Source: CAYGUK01 sp964352985 (GTDB taxonomy: Bacteria; Pseudomonadota; Gammaproteobacteria; JAHCLG01). Taken from it: a stretch of 8,843 nucleotides of DNA. Of this stretch, positions 5,772-8,843 are shown in pieces. Made by a program: the position numbers and the translations under genes. The stretch is taken from contig CAYGUK010000142.1 in NCBI GenBank assembly GCA_964352985.1, forward strand, positions 1-8,843, given 5' to 3'. Below the pieces are notes generated by a model that saw nothing but the letters and a program-made list of their open reading frames with translations, was not told the origin of the DNA and did no database searches. Position 1 is the stretch's first letter. Every line of letters begins with the position of its first letter.

Positions 5772-8402
5772 TTAGATTTGTCTTTCCACTTTGACGATTT
5801 CGTAGACTTCTATCTGATCACCTACTTTAATATCGTTATAATCTTTTACACCAATACCACATTCCATGCCTTGTCTCACTTCATTAGCATCGTCTTTGAA
5901 TCGTTTTAAGGATTGCAACGCGCCTTCAAAGATAACAATGTTATCTCTTAGAATACGGATAGGATTGTTACGTTTAATTACACCTTCTGTCACCATACAA
6001 CCACCGACAGAACCAAATTTTGAAGAGCGGAAGACGTCACGCACTTCAGCGAGTCCAATAATATCTTCACGTTCAACAGGTGAGAGTAAACCGCTTAATG
6101 CTTTTTTGATTTCATCAATCGCATTATAAATAACACTGTAATAGCGCAGATCGACACCTTCGCTTTCAACAAGTTTTCGCGCTGCACTATCTGCTCGAAC
6201 GTTAAATCCGATAACAATCGCTTGTGATGCAATTGCCAAGTTAATATCTGATTCGGTAATACCACCCACACTAGAAGCAATAATTTTTACTTTGACTTCT
6301 TCTGTGGAAAGTTTAGTGAGTGCATCACTTAATGCTTCAGCTGAACCTTGGACATCAGTTTTTAACACGATGTTTAATGTTTTTAAATCGCCTTCGCTTA
6401 AATTATCGAAAATATTATCAAGTTTAATTTGCGCGCCTTTTGCTAATTTGACTTCACGATATTTTCCTTGGCGGAATAATGCGACTTCACGTGCTTTCTT
6501 TTCATCTTTAACAACAACAGCTTCATCACCAGCATTAGGTGCGCCAGATAAACCTAAAATTTCAACAGGTCTTGATGGACCAGCTTCAGTGACAGATTGT
6601 CCAGTATCATCCAACATGGCCCTGACTCGACCATAATGAAACCCTGTTAAAATGATATCACCTTTACGTAGTGTCCCTGCTTGCACTAAGATTGTTGCAA
6701 CTGGCCCACGACCTTTATCGATACGTGATTCAACAACAACCCCCCGCGCTGGACACTGCACCGGTGCTTTTAATTCTAATACTTCAGATTGCACTAAAAT
6801 TGAGTCAAGTAATTCTTCGATGCCTGTGCCTTTTTTAGCTGAAATTGGCACAAACATAATGTCACCACCCCATTCTTCAGGAATAACATTATGATTGGAC
6901 AATTCGGTTTTAACACGATCGGGATCCGCTTCGTCTTTATCCATTTTATTTACAGCAACAATGATGGGCACTTCAGCAGCTCTAGCATGTTGAATTGCTT
7001 CAACTGTTTGCGGTTTAACACCATCATCAGCTGCAACCACAAGCACAACGATATCCGTGCATTTTGCTCCTCGCGCACGCATTGCAGTAAATGCAGCATG
7101 ACCCGGCGTATCAAGAAAGGTAATCATCCCTTTTTCAGTTTTAACACTATAAGCACCGATATGTTGGGTGATTCCACCCGCTTCACCCGCTGCAACTTTG
7201 GCGCGACGGATATAATCGAGTAATGATGTTTTACCATGATCAACATGACCCATGATAGTAACAACTGGTGCTCTTGATTCACCTTCACCATAACTAGCGT
7301 ATTGTTCGGTTAATTCATCTTCGACTGCATTTTCTTTAAGCGTTTTTGCTTTATGCCCCATTTCTTCAACAACAATGACAGCCGTATCTTGATCGATAAC
7401 TTGGTTGATTGTTGCCATCGCTCCCAAGGTCATCATCACTTTAATAACTTCAGCTGCTTTCACTGACATTTTTTGGGCAAGATCCGCAACTGATATTGTT
7501 TCAGGAATCGATACTTCTCGAACAACAGGTTCAGTAGGTTTGGCAAAAGCATGTTGAGCGATAATGGAATCCTTATTTTGTTTTTTCCCGCCTTTTCTAC
7601 GATGGCGTGGCGAACCAATCACATCATCATCACGCTCATACATTTCATCTTTACGGGAATCAGAACGAGATTTTTTCAAACGTTTGCCACCAGTTGGGCC
7701 TTTTTTATGAGATTCAAGTTGGGCTTGTTGTTCAGCAACACGTTTTTTCTCAATTTCTTCTTCTGTTAATTTTGGTTCTTCTTCAGGTTCTGGTTGCGAC
7801 GCTGCTTGTTCTGTAATTAATTCTTCTTTCTCTTCAGACGTTGTTGGTTGAACTTGATCAGTAGTTTGTTCTTCAACCCCAGGTGTTTCTGAAGTTGTTT
7901 CTTGTTGTAACTCTACACGAGTTTCAGCCGGTGTTTGTTGTGCTTCGGATGATTCCAACACAGTTTCTGGTGTATCAACAACAGGCGATGAAATAATTTC
8001 TTCTGGTTGTTGAGATATATTATCGTTTAACTCAACTTCAGGTTCTTTAGGCGTTTCAATTTCACTACGCTTCATGTAAGTGCGCTTTTTGCGAACCTCA
8101 ACACTAATCGTTTTCTTTTTACCTTGACCACCATTTAGTTTTAATTCACTTACTTTTTTGCGACGTAACGTAATTTTCTTAGGCGCAGTAATCGTACTAC
8201 CCCCTTCGTCTGAGTCATCAGCATTACCGCCGCCAGAATGTTGCCCTTTTAAGAATGCTAATAATTGACGTTTTTCTTGTTCAGTGACAGATTGCTCTGG
8301 ATTAGAAATTTCTAAGCCAGCTTCTTTAAACTGCTTCAACAAGCGATCGACAGGGATCCCGACGACATCAGCAAGTTGTTTTACTGTGACTTCTGACATC
8401 AT
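5772..8402 (-). CDS. infB: Translation initiation factor IF-2
   Basis: IF2 is the GTPase that places initiator fMet-tRNA on the 30S subunit and promotes 50S joining. The 876-residue protein has an N-terminal IF2_N module (about 1-52), a conserved KITLRRK...VEVRKKRTYMKR segment (76-112), an acidic Glu/Gln/Pro/Thr linker (about 113-230), a basic patch (about 233-277), a second IF2_N-type module (about 297-350), and then the G domain. The G domain shows G1 GHVDHGKT (385-392), T412 in the G2 region, G3 DTPGH (431-435), G4 NKMD (485-488) and G5 SAK (521-523). Domains II, III and the fMet-tRNA-binding C-terminal domain follow. The length is like E. coli IF2-alpha (890). The first of two ATGs is preferred because GGAGG (8410-8414) lies 7 nt upstream. 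I saw no strong internal start for a shorter isoform. Confidence 0.99.
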   Translation of the reverse strand: MMSEVTVKQLADVVGIPVDRLLKQFKEAGLEISNPEQSVTEQEKRQLLAFLKGQHSGGGNADDSDEGGSTITAPKKITLRRKKVSELKLNGGQGKKKTISVEVRKKRTYMKRSEIETPKEPEVELNDNISQQPEEIISSPVVDTPETVLESSEAQQTPAETRVELQQETTSETPGVEEQTTDQVQPTTSEEKEELITEQAASQPEPEEEPKLTEEEIEKKRVAEQQAQLESHKKGPTGGKRLKKSRSDSRKDEMYERDDDVIGSPRHRRKGGKKQNKDSIIAQHAFAKPTEPVVREVSIPETISVADLAQKMSVKAAEVIKVMMTLGAMATINQVIDQDTAVIVVEEMGHKAKTLKENAVEDELTEQYASYGEGESRAPVVTIMGHVDHGKTSLLDYIRRAKVAAGEAGGITQHIGAYSVKTEKGMITFLDTPGHAAFTAMRARGAKCTDIVVLVVAADDGVKPQTVEAIQHARAAEVPIIVAVNKMDKDEADPDRVKTELSNHNVIPEEWGGDIMFVPISAKKGTGIEELLDSILVQSEVLELKAPVQCPARGVVVESRIDKGRGPVATILVQAGTLRKGDIILTGFHYGRVRAMLDDTGQSVTEAGPSRPVEILGLSGAPNAGDEAVVVKDEKKAREVALFRQGKYREVKLAKGAQIKLDNIFDNLSEGDLKTLNIVLKTDVQGSAEALSDALTKLSTEEVKVKIIASSVGGITESDINLAIASQAIVIGFNVRADSAARKLVESEGVDLRYYSVIYNAIDEIKKALSGLLSPVEREDIIGLAEVRDVFRSSKFGSVGGCMVTEGVIKRNNPIRILRDNIVIFEGALQSLKRFKDDANEVRQGMECGIGVKDYNDIKVGDQIEVYEIVKVERQI

Positions 8403-8443
8403 TCACTATCCTCCAAATACCGATTAATTATAAGCAAACTCAT
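8399..8443 (-). CDS. Possible 14-codon leader ORF before infB
   Basis: An ATG at 8443 in the nusA-infB gap opens MSLLIINRYLEDSE and stops at a TGA that overlaps the infB ATG (ATGA). GAGGA at 8454-8458, within the last nusA codons, lies 10 nt upstream. The infB ribosome binding site GGAGG falls inside this ORF. If translated, it would couple infB to nusA. A chance ORF of this size is quite possible, so confidence is low. Confidence 0.2.
   Translation of the reverse strand: MSLLIINRYLEDSE
8410..8414 (-). promoter_or_regulatory. Ribosome binding site of infB
   Basis: GGAGG on the minus strand, 7 nt before the ATG at 8402 and 10 nt before the second ATG at 8399. It favours the first of the two tandem methionine codons. 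Confidence 0.85.
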
Positions 8444-8449
8444 GAATTT

Positions 8450-8843
8450 TTAGTCCTCTTGAAACCAAGGTTCACGTGCCTTCATAATGAGCTCAGCTGC
8501 TTTTTCACTATTTAAGCCATCAATATCTTCAATATCATCTACTGATTGCTCGGCTAAATCTTCCATCGTGACTATACCACGACTTGCAAATTTATAAGCT
8601 AACTCTTCAGTCATGCCTGCCATCGTGAGCAAGTCTTCAGCTGGCTCATTGGAATGAATTTTTTCTTCGGAAGCAAGCGCTTGAGTTAATAGGGCATCTT
8701 TTGCTCTTTCGCGTAATGCTTCAACCACTTCTTCATCAAAACCATCTATATCAAGCAATTCGTTAGTTGGTACGTAAGCGACTTCTTCAATGGTAGAAAA
8801 ACCTTCTTGCACTAATATCAGTGCTAAATCATCATCAATACCC
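8450..8843 (-). CDS. nusA: Transcription elongation/termination factor NusA (C-terminal part)
   Basis: NusA binds RNA polymerase and modulates pausing, intrinsic termination and antitermination. Only the last 131 or so residues are in the window. The frame stays open to the window edge, beginning GIDDDLALILVQEGFST, so the N-terminal, S1 and KH domains lie beyond it. What is present is the pair of C-terminal acidic repeats made of helix-hairpin-helix units: repeat 1 covers GFSTIEEVAY...ELLDIDGFDEEVVEALRERA and repeat 2 DLLTMAGMTEELAYKFASRGIVTMEDLAEQ...DIEDIDGL, ending in WFQED. In E. coli the second repeat contacts the alpha-subunit C-terminal domain and masks NusA RNA binding. These repeats are typical of gammaproteobacterial NusA. 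The TAA lies 47 nt before infB, with no terminator in between. The GTG at 8812 is an internal valine codon, not a start. Confidence 0.97.
   Translation of the reverse strand, partial: GIDDDLALILVQEGFSTIEEVAYVPTNELLDIDGFDEEVVEALRERAKDALLTQALASEEKIHSNEPAEDLLTMAGMTEELAYKFASRGIVTMEDLAEQSVDDIEDIDGLNSEKAAELIMKAREPWFQED

Noticed and set aside
6891..7223. 110-codon plus-strand frame antisense to infB
   Set aside because: It lies opposite the conserved IF2 G domain and has no start signals of its own. The other antisense frames in infB, rbfA and pnp were dropped for the same reason.

Overview
The window comes from an AT-rich gammaproteobacterium. The gene order nusA-infB-rbfA-truB-rpsO-pnp is the conserved proteobacterial transcription/translation operon. 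NusA carries the two C-terminal acidic repeats seen in gammaproteobacteria, and the IF2, TruB, S15 and PNPase sequences align by eye along their length with the Escherichia coli proteins. The low GC and the very AT-rich gene-poor flank would suit a host-associated lineage such as Legionellales, but nothing here fixes the genus.

Layout. From 8843 down to 1892, on the minus strand, runs the operon: the C-terminal end of nusA (cut by the window edge), infB, rbfA, truB, rpsO and pnp. Spacing is tight: 47 nt nusA/infB, 1 nt infB/rbfA, a 17-nt overlap rbfA/truB, about 100 nt truB/rpsO holding a good sigma70-type promoter, and only 13 nt rpsO/pnp. A 15-bp hairpin with a T-tract closes pnp. Immediately after it, on the same strand, lies a gene for a small zinc-binding protein of the CENP-V/GFA fold. 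Facing it from 939 on the plus strand is an unrecognised 139-residue secreted protein with its own promoter. Positions 1-938 are markedly more AT-rich. There the only persuasive coding signal is a minus-strand gene of about 80 codons (28-271) with a good ATG and ribosome binding site, broken by one extra base in an A6 run.

How the genes work together. NusA modulates elongation and termination, IF2 delivers initiator tRNA, RbfA matures the 30S subunit, TruB makes pseudouridine 55 in tRNA, S15 is a primary 16S rRNA-binding protein and PNPase degrades RNA. The cluster therefore links transcription, ribosome assembly, initiation and RNA turnover. The GFA-like gene and the secreted protein are accessory and have no evident link to it.

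No mobile element, CRISPR array, tRNA or rRNA was found. I did not find a clearly new multi-gene system. The items most worth a second look are the homopolymer-interrupted small gene, the orphan secreted protein with a dyad over its promoter, a 14-codon ORF whose stop overlaps the infB start, and the compressed rpsO-pnp junction.
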